Assembly: GCA_039930465.1 (NCBI GenBank)
Contig: JBDTTU010000006.1
Coordinates: 13,290 to 77,289 of the forward strand
DNA: 64,000 nucleotides
Source: LMDS01 sp039930465
Lineage (GTDB): Bacteria > Pseudomonadota > Gammaproteobacteria > Burkholderiales > Burkholderiaceae_C
Direction of reading: 5' to 3'
A program made the position numbers and the translations under genes. Under the pieces are notes generated by a model. That model was not told the DNA's origin, ran no database searches, and worked only from the letters and a program-made list of their open reading frames with translations. This document shows positions 1 through 8,912 of the stretch, one piece after another (positions within the stretch are counted from its first letter, which is position 1; the number at the start of each line of letters is the position of its first letter).

Positions 1-696
1 ACGATGGGTGGCTCCGACCGCGCCCTGATGCTCGCGCTGCCGCCGCTGGCCGTGCTGGCGGCCTTCGCGCTGCCCACGCTGCAACGCAGCACCGCCGCGG
101 CCATCGACTGGTTTTCGGTCTTCTTCTTCAGCATCGGCAGCATCGTCATCTGGGTCGTCTATGCCTCGATCCAGACCGGTTTGCCCCGCCAGCCGGCCCT
201 CAACATCGCGCGCCTCGCGCCCGGCTACACACACAGTTTTTCGCTGCTGGCGCTGGCCCTGGCACTGTTCGGCACGCTGGCCTGGCTGTGGCTCGTGAAG
301 TGGCGCACCGGGCGCAGCCGCCACCCGCTGTGGAAGAGCCTCGTGTTGCCGGCGAGCGGCGTGGCCCTGTGCTGGCTGCTGATGATGACGCTGCTGTTGC
401 CACCGCTCGACCACGCACGCAGTTACCGTTCGCTGGTACAGCGCATTGCGCAGCAGGTGCCACGTGGCGCCTGCATCGCCGCGCCCGGCGTGCCGCGCGC
501 GCAGGTGGTCGCGATGGAGCACCTCGGCGGCTACCGTGTCGATGCGCTGACACCCGCGCGCACCACCGCGTGTGACTACCTGGTGCAGATGCAGTCGGCC
601 ACATCGCCCGGGCCGGGATGGCGGCTGTTGGCCCGCGAGCGACGCAACACGCGCGACGACGAAACCACCACGGTCTACCGCCGCGCGAAAAGCTGA
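1..696 (+). CDS. C-terminal part of a membrane glycosyltransferase (GT39/ArnT-like), cut by window start
   Basis: The reading frame is open from the first base and ends at 696, so the N-terminus lies outside the window. About 230 residues remain. They hold four hydrophobic segments (near residues 6-23, 34-55, 78-98 and 113-133) followed by a soluble tail of about 95 residues. Several membrane helices plus a small soluble C-terminal domain suit polyprenyl-phosphate-sugar-dependent glycosyltransferases of the GT39/ArnT type, but the catalytic N-terminal loop is missing here, so the family is inferred from architecture. It is convergent with phoR, with only seven bases between the stops. Another polytopic membrane enzyme remains possible. 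Confidence 0.5.
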   Translation, partial: TMGGSDRALMLALPPLAVLAAFALPTLQRSTAAAIDWFSVFFFSIGSIVIWVVYASIQTGLPRQPALNIARLAPGYTHSFSLLALALALFGTLAWLWLVKWRTGRSRHPLWKSLVLPASGVALCWLLMMTLLLPPLDHARSYRSLVQRIAQQVPRGACIAAPGVPRAQVVAMEHLGGYRVDALTPARTTACDYLVQMQSATSPGPGWRLLARERRNTRDDETTTVYRRAKS

Positions 697-703
697 ACGC
701 GCC

Positions 704-2065
704 TCAGCCGAACGCGCTTTGGGCGGCGTTGGACGCGCTCGGCACGGCCGCGCCGGCAGCGCTGGCGCGAACTCTGGCCGCCGGGAACACCAACCGGAAC
801 ACCGAACCCTTGCCAACTTCACTCTGAATGTCGAGCTCACCACCGTGGCGCTGCACCACGTGCTTGACGATCGACAGACCGAGCCCGGTGCCCCCGGTAT
901 CGCGCGAGCGGCTGCCGTCGACACGGTAGAAGCGTTCGGCCAGGCGCGGCAGGTGCTCGCGCGCGATGCCCGGCCCGCTGTCTACGACGGCGATCTCGCC
1001 CGACCCATCGGCCTGCACGCACCAAGTCAATTCAATGCGGCCGCCCTCGGGCGTATAGCGCACCGCGTTGTTGACGAGGTTCGTGATCGCGCTCTGCAGT
1101 TCGCTCTGCGCGCCGGCAATCTGCGCGTCGGTCTCGGCCGCAAAAACCAGTGTGTGGCGCCCTGCCGACAGCACCCGCGCGTCGACCTCGATCTGCGCCA
1201 GCAGCGGCTTCAGCGCCACCCAGCGGTCAGCGTTGGGCCGCGGGCTGCCTTCGAGCTGCGCCAGCGTGAGCAGGTCGCTCACCAGCGAGCCCATGCGATC
1301 GGCCTGTTGCGTCATCAGTTGCAACACCCGTTTGCGCTCGACCTCGGTCAGCGGCAGGCTGCGCAGCGTTTCGATGAAACCCGACAGCACCGTCAGCGGT
1401 GTGCGGATCTCGTGCGACACGTTGGCGACGAAGTGGCGCCGCATGCCGTCGGAGCGCTCGCGCTCGGTGATGTCGAGCGACAGCACCAGCTTCTGCGCGT
1501 CACCGTATTCGCGCACCAGCACCGACAGCAGCCCCTTGCCGCGTGGTTCGGGCATCTGCACCGGTTCGTCGAACTTTCCGGCCTGCAGGTAAGCCACGAA
1601 CGCCGGCGCACGAACCAGGTTGGTGATGCGTTGGCGGCGGTCACGCTGCGGGTCGAGCCCGAAATGGTCGGCGGCGAGCGAGTTGCACCACTCGATCTGG
1701 TCGCCCGCGTCGAGCAGCATCACACCGTTCGGCGAGGCCTCGATCGCCGAGAGAAACTGCGTGAGCCGGTTGCGTTCGGTCGTGGCCGACAGCTCGCGCA
1801 AACGCAGTGAGCGTTCGATGCGGTAACCGAGCTCGCCCCACAAGCCGGCGTCGCGCGGCGCCGGCCCTTCTTGCGAACCACGCAACCAGGCGATCAGGCG
1901 GTAGCCGTGCAAGGTGTCGCGCACCACGATCACGGTGATGGCAAACGCGCCACCCAGCAACAAACCCGCCAGCGACGCATTGGTACGATCGAACCACAGG
2001 CCCATCAGGCCGCCGGCCAGCATCGCCAGCACGACCGCCAGGAAACGCGGCAGTAACCAGATCAT
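704..2065 (-). CDS. phoR: Phosphate regulon sensor histidine kinase PhoR
   Basis: 453-residue membrane histidine kinase that phosphorylates PhoB when phosphate is scarce. Two N-terminal hydrophobic segments (about residues 4-24 and 32-48) are separated by a very short loop, as in PhoR, which has no large periplasmic sensor domain. A PAS region (about 95-200) precedes the HisKA H-box SHEIRTPLT, the N-box NLVNNAVRYTP, the G1 box DSGPGIA and the G2 box GGTGLGLSIVK. It starts 13 bases after phoB and is the last gene of the pst-pho operon, so it should be induced by its own system. Start ATG at 2065. A few non-conserved Ala/Ser-rich residues follow the ATPase domain. Confidence 0.95.
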   Translation of the reverse strand: MIWLLPRFLAVVLAMLAGGLMGLWFDRTNASLAGLLLGGAFAITVIVVRDTLHGYRLIAWLRGSQEGPAPRDAGLWGELGYRIERSLRLRELSATTERNRLTQFLSAIEASPNGVMLLDAGDQIEWCNSLAADHFGLDPQRDRRQRITNLVRAPAFVAYLQAGKFDEPVQMPEPRGKGLLSVLVREYGDAQKLVLSLDITERERSDGMRRHFVANVSHEIRTPLTVLSGFIETLRSLPLTEVERKRVLQLMTQQADRMGSLVSDLLTLAQLEGSPRPNADRWVALKPLLAQIEVDARVLSAGRHTLVFAAETDAQIAGAQSELQSAITNLVNNAVRYTPEGGRIELTWCVQADGSGEIAVVDSGPGIAREHLPRLAERFYRVDGSRSRDTGGTGLGLSIVKHVVQRHGGELDIQSEVGKGSVFRLVFPAARVRASAAGAAVPSASNAAQSAFG

Positions 2066-2078
2066 CGGGCGCGGCGCC

Positions 2079-2786
2079 TCACGCCGAAAGCGCTTGCGCC
2101 ACCGGCTGTTGTGTCAGGCGATAGCCGGCGCCGCGCACGGTCTCGATCATCGTGGCGCACTGCACCGGGTTGAGCGCTTCGCGCAAGCGCTTCACGTGAA
2201 CATCGACCGTGCGCTCTTCGATGAACACGTGGTCGCCCCAGACGCGGTCGAGCAGTTGCGCCCGGCTGTGCACACGCTCTGGGTGGGTCATGAAGAAGTG
2301 CAGCAGGCGGAACTCGGTGGCACCCACCTTCACCTCGGCATCACCGCGCGTCACGCGGCGCGTCGACGGGTCGATCTTGAGCGCGCCCACTTCCACCGCC
2401 GCGTCGAGCGCCTCGGGCGCCTTGCGGCGCAGCAGTGCGCGAATACGCGCCATCAGTTCGTTGGTCGAGAACGGTTTGGTGAGGTAGTCGTCGGCGCCCG
2501 AGTCGAGCCCGGTGATCTTGTCGGCTTCATCGGCGCGCGCGGTGAGCATGATCACCGGCAGCTCGCGCGTGCGCGCTTCGCTGCGCCAGCGCTTGGCCAG
2601 CGCCACGCCCGACTGGCCCGGCAACATCCAGTCGAGGATGATCAGGTCGGGCAGTTCGCCGTTGACCGCTGCCTGCGCCTGCTCGGCCGTGCCGGCGATC
2701 GTGACTTCGAAGCCGGCGTGCCGCAGGTTGATGGAGATCAGCTCGGCGATTGCCGATTCGTCTTCGACCACGAGGATGTGGCTCAT
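2079..2786 (-). CDS. phoB: Phosphate regulon response regulator PhoB
   Basis: 235-residue OmpR-family regulator. The receiver domain (residues 1-120) begins MSHILVVEDES and shows the acidic pocket, the phospho-acceptor Asp in IILDWMLPG, and the switch Lys in YLTKPF. A winged-helix DNA-binding domain (about 130-230) contains LLDRVWGDHVFIEERTVDVH, the recognition region that binds Pho boxes. The start at 2786 is chosen because the receiver domain begins there and AGGAG lies about 7 bases upstream; the frame runs further upstream but over non-homologous sequence. It sits between phoU and phoR. The likely direct target is the Pho box before pstS at 7399-7416. Confidence 0.96.
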   Translation of the reverse strand: MSHILVVEDESAIAELISINLRHAGFEVTIAGTAEQAQAAVNGELPDLIILDWMLPGQSGVALAKRWRSEARTRELPVIMLTARADEADKITGLDSGADDYLTKPFSTNELMARIRALLRRKAPEALDAAVEVGALKIDPSTRRVTRGDAEVKVGATEFRLLHFFMTHPERVHSRAQLLDRVWGDHVFIEERTVDVHVKRLREALNPVQCATMIETVRGAGYRLTQQPVAQALSA

Positions 2787-2811
2787 GCGCAGCTCCTGAA
2801 TGCCGTTCGGG

Positions 2812-3519
2812 TCATCGAACCAGCGACTCCACGTCAACGATCGAGTTGTGGCGCACGTCGGTGCCCTTGACGATGTAGATGATCTGCTCGGCCAGGTTCT
2901 TGGCGTGGTCGCCGACACGCTCGATCGCCTTGGCCACGAACACCAGGTCGATGCTGGAGGAAATGGTACGCGGGTCTTCCATCATGTAGGTGATGAGCTT
3001 GCGCATCAGGCCGTCGAACTCCTGATCGATCAGGTCGTCTTGCTTCAACACTTCGATCGCCTTGTCGACATCGAGCCGTGCAAAAGCGTCGAGCGCCTTG
3101 CGCAACTGGGCCACCGCCAGCTCCGATTCGTAGGCCAGGTCATTCACCGGCAGCCGCATGCGGCTCGACGCGCCAGAATTCACCAGCCGCTGCACGGTGC
3201 GTGCAATGCGCGCCGCTTCGTCGCCCACACGCTCGAGGTTGGCGATGGTCTTCGAGATCGCGATCAGCAGGCGCAGGTCGCGTGCGGTCGGCTGGCGCCG
3301 CGCGATGATGGTCGAAAGGTCGCGGTCGATCTCGATCTCGGTCGTGTTGACACGTTCTTCGGTGGCGAGCACGTCGGACGCGATGTCGGCGCTGAAGTTG
3401 GTCAGCGCGTAGACCGAGCGCGCGACCTGCGACTCGACCATGCCGCCCATTTCGAGCACGCGGGTCGAGATGCCGCTGAGCTCGGCATCAAATTGGGTGG
3501 AAAGGTGTTTGTCGCTCAT
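2812..3519 (-). CDS. phoU: Phosphate signalling protein PhoU
   Basis: 235-residue all-helical PhoU, made of two related three-helix domains. Metal-binding E/D-rich motifs of the family are visible in both halves: ERVGDEAARIA (about residue 96) and ERVGDHAKNLAEQI (about 200). PhoU links the transport state of PstSCAB to PhoR and keeps the regulon off when phosphate is ample. It lies 31 bases after pstB and 25 bases before phoB, inside the operon. Length is normal for the family. Confidence 0.96.
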   Translation of the reverse strand: MSDKHLSTQFDAELSGISTRVLEMGGMVESQVARSVYALTNFSADIASDVLATEERVNTTEIEIDRDLSTIIARRQPTARDLRLLIAISKTIANLERVGDEAARIARTVQRLVNSGASSRMRLPVNDLAYESELAVAQLRKALDAFARLDVDKAIEVLKQDDLIDQEFDGLMRKLITYMMEDPRTISSSIDLVFVAKAIERVGDHAKNLAEQIIYIVKGTDVRHNSIVDVESLVR

Positions 3520-3550
3520 GTTGTGTGTCCTGGTTGATCCGCCGCCGCCA

Positions 3551-4336
3551 TCACCCGAAACGCCCGGTGATGTAGTCCTCGGTGTCCTTCTTCTTCGGCT
3601 TCATGAAGAGTTCCGAGGTCGGGCCGAATTCGATCAGGTCGCCCAGGTACATGTAGGTCGTGTAGTCGGAGCAGCGCGCCGCCTGCTGCATGTTGTGGGT
3701 GACGATCACGACCGTGTAGTCACTCTTCAGCTCACCGATCAGCTCTTCGATCTTGCCGGTGGAGATCGGGTCGAGCGCCGAGCAGGGTTCGTCGAGCAAG
3801 AGCACTTCGGGCTTGATCGCGATACCCCGGGCGATGCACAGGCGCTGCTGCTGCCCGCCCGACAGGCCCGAGCCGCTCTGGTCCAGCTTGTCTTTCACCT
3901 CGGTCCAGAGTGCAGCCTTCTTCAACGCCCACTCGACACGCTCGTCCATCTCGACCCGCGGCAGCGTCTCGAAGAGTTTCACGCCGAACGCGATGTTGTC
4001 GTAGATCGACATCGGAAACGGCGTGGGCTTCTGGAACACCATGCCGACCTTGGCACGCAGCAACGACACGTCTTCCTTGCTCTTCAGGATGTTTTCGCCG
4101 TCGAGAATGATCTCGCCTTCGGCACGCTGCTCGGGGTAGAGCTCGAACATGCGGTTGAAGGTGCGCAGCAAGGTCGACTTGCCGCAGCCCGAGGGCCCGA
4201 TGAAGGCGGTGACCTTCTTCTCGGGAATGTCCATGTTGATGTTCTTCAGCGCGTGAAAGCCACCGTAGTAGAAGTTCAGGTTGCGCACCGAAAGCTTGGG
4301 CTTCTCGGTGACGGGCAGATCGACCTTGGTGTCCAT
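3551..4336 (-). CDS. pstB: Phosphate ABC transporter ATP-binding protein PstB
   Basis: 261-residue cytoplasmic ATPase that powers the high-affinity phosphate importer. Walker A is GPSGCGKST (about residue 45), the ABC signature is LSGGQQQR, and Walker B plus catalytic Glu is VLLLDEPCSALDP, followed by the switch His in VIVTHNMQQAAR. The start ATG at 4336 (MDTKVDLPV) matches normal PstB length; the open frame continues upstream only over pstA coding sequence. It starts 8 bases after the pstA stop, so translation is probably coupled. Confidence 0.97.
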   Translation of the reverse strand: MDTKVDLPVTEKPKLSVRNLNFYYGGFHALKNINMDIPEKKVTAFIGPSGCGKSTLLRTFNRMFELYPEQRAEGEIILDGENILKSKEDVSLLRAKVGMVFQKPTPFPMSIYDNIAFGVKLFETLPRVEMDERVEWALKKAALWTEVKDKLDQSGSGLSGGQQQRLCIARGIAIKPEVLLLDEPCSALDPISTGKIEELIGELKSDYTVVIVTHNMQQAARCSDYTTYMYLGDLIEFGPTSELFMKPKKKDTEDYITGRFG

Positions 4337-4344
4337 CGGGGACC

Positions 4345-5247
4345 TCAGTGTTTGTTGCGAAGGAAGGTGCGCGCCAGGATGTTGAGCACCAGCACACCCA
4401 TCGTGATCAGGAAGACGCCGGCCCACGCCAGCTTCTGCCAGTTCTCGTACGGGCTCATCGCGAACTTGAAGATCGTGACCGGCAGGCTCGCCATCGGCGA
4501 ACTCAGGTCGCTGGTCCAGAACTGGTTTGACAATGCGGTGAACAGCAGCGGCGCGGTCTCGCCGGCGATGCGCGCGAGTGCGAGCAGGATGCCGGTGAGC
4601 ACACCGGCGCGCGCCGACTTCAAGGTCACGGTCATGATGACCTTCCATTTTGGCGTGCCCAGCGCATAGGCCGCTTCGCGCAGCGCATTCGGGATCAAAG
4701 ACAGCATGTTCTCGGTCGTGCGGATCACGACCGGGATCACGATCAGCGCCAGCGCCAGGATGCCGGCCCAACCCGAAAAGCTCTTCAAGCGCGCGACCAC
4801 CACCGAGTAGATGAACAGGCCGACGACGATGGACGGGGCGGCCAGCAAAATGTCGTTGATGAAGCGGGTGACGCTGCCGAGCCAGGTCTTCTGGCCGTAC
4901 TCGGCCAGGTAGATGCCGGCCAGGATGCCGACCGGCGTGCCGATCAGCGTCGCCAGCGAGACCATCGTGACCGAGCCGAAGATCGCGTTGGCAAGACCGC
5001 CGTCTTCGGACAGCGGCGGTGGCGTCATCTGCGTGAACAGCGACAGCGTCAGGCCGCCGATGCCCAGGCGCACGGTCTCGACCAGAATCCAGATGAGCCA
5101 GAACAGCCCGAAGGCCATCGCCGCCAGCGACAGGGTCAACGCGATCCCGTTGACGCGTTTGCGGCGCACATGCTTGGCAACGCGCGAGGCCTGCAGCGCG
5201 GAGACGGGTGGCGGCATCGTGGTGGTGGTGGGGATGGTGTTGCTCAT
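4345..5247 (-). CDS. pstA: Phosphate ABC transporter permease PstA
   Basis: 300-residue inner-membrane permease with about six helices. The binding-protein-dependent permease (EAA) motif is at about residues 190-210 (LREAAYALGTPKWKVI), where it contacts PstB. Its ATG overlaps the pstC stop as ATGA, showing translational coupling. PstA and PstC form the channel for phosphate delivered by PstS. The N-terminal 35 residues are cytoplasmic and basic (VAKHVRRKRV), which is normal for the family. Confidence 0.96.
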   Translation of the reverse strand: MSNTIPTTTTMPPPVSALQASRVAKHVRRKRVNGIALTLSLAAMAFGLFWLIWILVETVRLGIGGLTLSLFTQMTPPPLSEDGGLANAIFGSVTMVSLATLIGTPVGILAGIYLAEYGQKTWLGSVTRFINDILLAAPSIVVGLFIYSVVVARLKSFSGWAGILALALIVIPVVIRTTENMLSLIPNALREAAYALGTPKWKVIMTVTLKSARAGVLTGILLALARIAGETAPLLFTALSNQFWTSDLSSPMASLPVTIFKFAMSPYENWQKLAWAGVFLITMGVLVLNILARTFLRNKH

Positions 5248-6266
5248 GCGCGTGCCCCCTCGCCCTTCTTCAGTTGCGCGAGCAGCAGCTTCGAGCAGGC
5301 CAGCACCACGAAGGTGATGAAGAAGAGCACCAGACCCAGATAGATCAACGAGGCCTGGTGCAGGCCCTCGCCAGCCTCGGCGAACTCGTTCGCAAGCGCT
5401 GAAGTGATGCTGTTGGCCGCCTCGAACAAGGAGGCCGAGTTGAGCTGATTCTGGTTGCCGATCACGAAGGTCACCGCCATCGTCTCACCGAGCGCACGGC
5501 CGAGCCCGAGCATGATGCCGCCGACGACGCCGGTCTTGGTGTACGGCAGCACGACCTTGAACATCACTTCCCAGGTCGTCGAGCCGAGGCCGTAGGCCGA
5601 CTCCTTCAGCAGCGGCGGCGTGACCTCGAACACGTCTCGCATCACCGAGGCGATGAACGGAATGATCATGATCGCCAGGATGATGCCGGCCGAGAGCAGA
5701 CCGATGCCGACCGGCGGCCCGGAGACCAGCGCGCCGAGGTACGGCACGCCGCTGAACAGCGATTGCAACGGTTGCTGCACATAACTCGACAGCAGCGGGC
5801 TGAACACCAGCAGACCCCACATGCCATAGACGATGGACGGGATCGCGGCGAGCAACTCGATCGCCGTGCCCAGCGGGCGCTTCAGCCAGCTCGGCGAGAG
5901 CTCGGTCAGAAACAGCGCAATGCCGAAGCTCACAGGCACCGCGATCAGCAACGCGATCAGCGAAGTGACCAGCGTGCCGTAGATCATCACCAGCCCGCCG
6001 TACTTGTTCTGCACTGGATCCCAGTCGCTCGTCCACAGGAACGACAAACCGTATTCCTGGATCGCCGGCGCCGCGCCGATGACGAGAGAGATGATGATGC
6101 CGGCGAGCAGCGCCAGCGTCAGCCACGCCGCAGCGTGGGCCAGGATCGAGAACAGGGTGTCGGCCCAAGGCATGACACGCCGTGGAGCGGGCGGACGCCC
6201 CTGCGACTGGGTTCGGTCCATCTTCACGGGCTCGTTGTACGGTGTCGCGGGAAGTGTAGCGGCCAC
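5244..6266 (-). CDS. pstC: Phosphate ABC transporter permease PstC
   Basis: 340-residue inner-membrane permease, partner of PstA, with a long first periplasmic loop and the EAA-type motif LKESAYGLGSTTWEVMFKV near residue 230. The longest start is GTG at 6266, with GAGGGA about 8 bases upstream. An in-frame ATG at 6221 lacks a visible ribosome-binding site, so GTG is preferred, though the N-terminal 15 residues are not certain. It is 38 bases downstream of pstS and overlaps pstA by four bases. Confidence 0.95.
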   Translation of the reverse strand: MAATLPATPYNEPVKMDRTQSQGRPPAPRRVMPWADTLFSILAHAAAWLTLALLAGIIISLVIGAAPAIQEYGLSFLWTSDWDPVQNKYGGLVMIYGTLVTSLIALLIAVPVSFGIALFLTELSPSWLKRPLGTAIELLAAIPSIVYGMWGLLVFSPLLSSYVQQPLQSLFSGVPYLGALVSGPPVGIGLLSAGIILAIMIIPFIASVMRDVFEVTPPLLKESAYGLGSTTWEVMFKVVLPYTKTGVVGGIMLGLGRALGETMAVTFVIGNQNQLNSASLFEAANSITSALANEFAEAGEGLHQASLIYLGLVLFFITFVVLACSKLLLAQLKKGEGARA

Positions 6267-6304
6267 GGTTGATTCCCTCGAAGTTCAGTCGCCGGGCACT
6301 CGAC

Positions 6305-7339
6305 TTACTTGGCCGCGACTGTCTTGCCCGAGGCATCCTTGAGGCTGTCGGCCCAGAGCTTGTGCACCAGAACCTTCACCGAATCAGGCATCGGCACGTA
6401 GTCGAGATCGGCCGCCATCTTGTCGCCGCTGGCATAGGCCCAGTCAAAGAACTTCAGCGTGTTGGTGGCGTTGAGCGGCTTGTCCTGGACCTTGTGCATC
6501 ATGATGAAGGTCGCGGCGGTGATGGGCCACGAGTCCTTGCCCGGCTGATTCGTCAGCACCTGGTAGAAGGTCTTGTTCCAGTCGGCGTTGGCGGCGGCGG
6601 CCTTGAAGGTCGCGTCGTCCGGTGCAACGAACGCGCCGGCCTCGTTCTTCAGCAGCGTGTAGGCCATCTTGTTCTGCTTCGCATACGCGTATTCGACGTA
6701 GCCGATCGAGTTTGGCAGGCGCTGCACGAAGGCCGAGACACCTTCATTGCCTTTGCCGCCCGCACCGGTGGGCCAGTTCACGGCCGTGCCTTCGCCGACC
6801 TTGGCCTTCCATTCGGGGTTGACCTTCGACAGATAGTTCGTGAAGTTGAAGCTGGTACCCGAGCCGTCGGCGCGGCGCACCGCGGCGATGGCGGCGTCGG
6901 GCAACGCGACGCCAGGGTTCAGCGCGGTCAGCGCCGGGTCGTTCCACTTGGTGATCTTGCCGAGGTAGATGTCGCCAAGAACTTGGCCAGTCAGCTTGAG
7001 CTGACCTGGGGCGATGCCCTTGATGTTGACGACCGGCACAACGCCGCCGATCACGGTCGGGAACTGGATCAGGCCATCTTTCGCGAGCACTTCGTCGGTC
7101 AGCGGCGCATCCGAGGCGCCGAAATCGACCGTCTTCGCATTGATCTGCTTCATGCCGGCACCCGAGCCGACAGATTGGTAGTTGATGCGCGCACCGGTCG
7201 CCTTGTTGTAGGCGTCGGCCCATTTGGCGTAGACAGGTGCGGGGAATGACGCGCCGGCACCAGTCACGTCCTGGGCGAAAGAAACAGTGGCAATGGCGCT
7301 CAGCGCCAGCGTGGCAGAGCGAATGAAGAAGAGCTTCAT
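6305..7339 (-). CDS. pstS: Periplasmic phosphate-binding protein PstS
   Basis: 344-residue substrate-binding protein that captures phosphate in the periplasm for PstCAB. A Sec signal peptide (residues 1-23, MKLFFIRS then a hydrophobic core) ends in SFA before QDVTGAGASFPAP, the conserved mature N-terminus with the first phosphate-binding loop. Further anion-binding loops are GSGAGMKQ and the SGTSF segment. The start at 7339 is preferred over an upstream in-frame start because the signal peptide begins there and AAAGG lies just upstream. First gene of the operon; a Pho box and -10 element lie 44-77 bases upstream of the start. Confidence 0.96.
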   Translation of the reverse strand: MKLFFIRSATLALSAIATVSFAQDVTGAGASFPAPVYAKWADAYNKATGARINYQSVGSGAGMKQINAKTVDFGASDAPLTDEVLAKDGLIQFPTVIGGVVPVVNIKGIAPGQLKLTGQVLGDIYLGKITKWNDPALTALNPGVALPDAAIAAVRRADGSGTSFNFTNYLSKVNPEWKAKVGEGTAVNWPTGAGGKGNEGVSAFVQRLPNSIGYVEYAYAKQNKMAYTLLKNEAGAFVAPDDATFKAAAANADWNKTFYQVLTNQPGKDSWPITAATFIMMHKVQDKPLNATNTLKFFDWAYASGDKMAADLDYVPMPDSVKVLVHKLWADSLKDASGKTVAAK

Positions 7340-7382
7340 GGGCAGACCTTTCCGTGCAGGGGTGATTGAGTTCATGCGCCGG

Positions 7383-7416
7383 ACTGTAGGCAAGCCAGAT
7401 GACAAGCCTGTGACAA
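7383..7416 (-). promoter_or_regulatory. PhoB-dependent promoter of pstSCAB-phoUBR (Pho box plus -10)
   Basis: On the minus strand two direct repeats, TTGTCAC (7416-7410) and TTGTCAT (7405-7399), start exactly 11 bases apart, the geometry of a Pho box. Ten bases after the second repeat is TACAGT (7388-7383), a -10-like hexamer. PhoB promoters carry a Pho box in place of a -35 with this same spacing. The -10 is 44 bases from the pstS start. Confidence 0.85.
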
Positions 7417-7468
7417 CCGCGCTTCACAGCGCGCAAGCCAGCTGCAGGGCACCTTTGGCACCCTCTTG

Positions 7469-7497
7469 TTGTCACATTCGATTCACGGACTTGTCAC
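7469..7497 (+). promoter_or_regulatory. Second Pho-box-like array, opposite orientation
   Basis: On the plus strand TTGTCAC occurs at 7469-7475 and again at 7491-7497, exactly 22 bases (two Pho-box periods) apart. The intermediate position 7480-7486 reads GATTCAC, which keeps the TCAC part. The array thus looks like three PhoB half-sites pointing away from pstS, into the antisense of glmM. No gene is read rightwards here. It may be an accessory PhoB site for the pstS promoter about 55 bases away. Confidence 0.5.
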
Positions 7498-7543
7498 ACG
7501 CAACGACGCGCCCCGACCCGACCCGCGCCCTCACGAACCGGGT

Positions 7544-8872
7544 TCAGCCCAGTGTGTCGGCCAGCCGCTGCGCGCAGCGCTGTGCCTGAGTGGCATCACG
7601 CGCTTCCACCATCACCCGCACCAGCGGTTCCGTGCCCGAGGGGCGGATCAAGACTCGCCCGTTGTCGCCGAGCTCTTCGGTCACGGCGCGCTGGGCGCTG
7701 GAAAGTGCGCCGTTGCTCTTCCAGTCGCTGCCCGGTTTCAGGCGCACGTTGATGAGTGTCTGCGGAAACAGCGTCAGGTCTTCCAGCAGTTGCGCCATCG
7801 ACCGGCCCGAGCGGCTCACTGCCTGCAGCACCAGCAAGGCGCTGACGATGCCGTCGCCGGTGGTGTGCTTGTCGAGCGCCAGCAGGTGCCCCGAGCCTTC
7901 GCCACCGAGCTGCCAGCCGCGCGCCACCAGTTCTTCGAGCACGTATCGGTCGCCAACCTTGGCGCGCACGAAGCCGACACCGCGCTCGCGCAGGGCCACT
8001 TCGACCGCCATGTTGGTCATCAGCGTGCCCACGGCACCGGGCACGGGCGCACCTTGCGCCAGCCGGTCGTTGACCATCAGGTAAAGCAGCTCGTCGCCGT
8101 TGTAGAGGCGCCCGGCGGCGTCGACCAGTTGCAGGCGGTCGGCATCGCCGTCGAGCGCCACGCCGTAGTCGGCACGGTGCTCCTTGACGGCGGCCACCAG
8201 TGCCGCCGGCGAGGTGGCACCGAAGCCGGCGTTGATGTTGGTGCCGTCGGGGCTGCAGCCGATCGCGACGACTTCGGCACCGAGCTCGTGAAACACGTTC
8301 GGCGCCACGTTGTAGGCGGCGCCATGGGCCGCGTCGATGACGATCTTCAGGCCCTTCAGCGACAGCTCGCTGCTGAAGGTGCTCTTGCAGAACTCGATAT
8401 AGCGCCCGCGCGCGTCTTCGAGCTTGCGCGCCTTGCCCAGGTCGGCCGAGCTGACCCACTGCGCAGGCTGCTCGAGCGCGGCCTCGACCTGCTGTTCCCA
8501 GGCGTCAGGCAGCTTTTCGCCACGCGCCGAGAAGAACTTGATGCCGTTGTCTGGAAAGGCATTGTGCGAAGCGCTGATCACCACACCCAGGTTGAGGCGC
8601 AGCGCGCGCGTGAGGTAGGCCACGCCCGGCGTGGGCAGCGGGCCGGTCATCAATACGTCGACCCCGGCCGAAGCAAAACCTGCCTCGAGCGCTGACTCGA
8701 TCATGTAACCCGAGATGCGCGTGTCCTTGCCGATCAGCACGGTCGGCTTGGCGTCGCCGGTCTTCAGCACCCGGCCGACCGCATGGCCAAGGCGAAGCAT
8801 GAAATCAGGCGTGATCGGCGCTTGCCCGACCGTGCCTCGAATGCCGTCGGTGCCGAAATAGGTTCTGCTCAT
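7544..8872 (-). CDS. glmM: Phosphoglucosamine mutase
   Basis: 442-residue enzyme converting glucosamine-6-phosphate to glucosamine-1-phosphate for UDP-GlcNAc, hence peptidoglycan and LPS. The active-site phosphoserine is in VISASHNAFPDNGIKFF (Ser near residue 102), the magnesium loop is DGDADRLQLV, and the C-terminal phosphate-binding loop is RPSGTEPLVRVMVE. Start ATG at 8872 (MSRTYFGTDGIRG) is the normal family N-terminus, with GAGGAG about 10 bases upstream. It follows folP by 40 bases, a widely conserved pairing. The 204-base gap after it carries the pstS promoter. Confidence 0.97.
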   Translation of the reverse strand: MSRTYFGTDGIRGTVGQAPITPDFMLRLGHAVGRVLKTGDAKPTVLIGKDTRISGYMIESALEAGFASAGVDVLMTGPLPTPGVAYLTRALRLNLGVVISASHNAFPDNGIKFFSARGEKLPDAWEQQVEAALEQPAQWVSSADLGKARKLEDARGRYIEFCKSTFSSELSLKGLKIVIDAAHGAAYNVAPNVFHELGAEVVAIGCSPDGTNINAGFGATSPAALVAAVKEHRADYGVALDGDADRLQLVDAAGRLYNGDELLYLMVNDRLAQGAPVPGAVGTLMTNMAVEVALRERGVGFVRAKVGDRYVLEELVARGWQLGGEGSGHLLALDKHTTGDGIVSALLVLQAVSRSGRSMAQLLEDLTLFPQTLINVRLKPGSDWKSNGALSSAQRAVTEELGDNGRVLIRPSGTEPLVRVMVEARDATQAQRCAQRLADTLG

Positions 8873-8912
8873 GTTCAATGGATCTCCTCGGCGCGGATTA
8901 TCGGCGTGTGCT

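Noticed and set aside
704..2065. Long open frames on the strand opposite phoR, pst, carB, gcvP and nuo genes
   Set aside because: They are shadows of GC-rich codon bias: low-complexity Arg/His/Ala-rich products with no family motif or ribosome-binding site.
7500..8870. Possible rightward gene downstream of the second Pho array
   Set aside because: The only rightward frames are antisense to glmM and resemble no protein.
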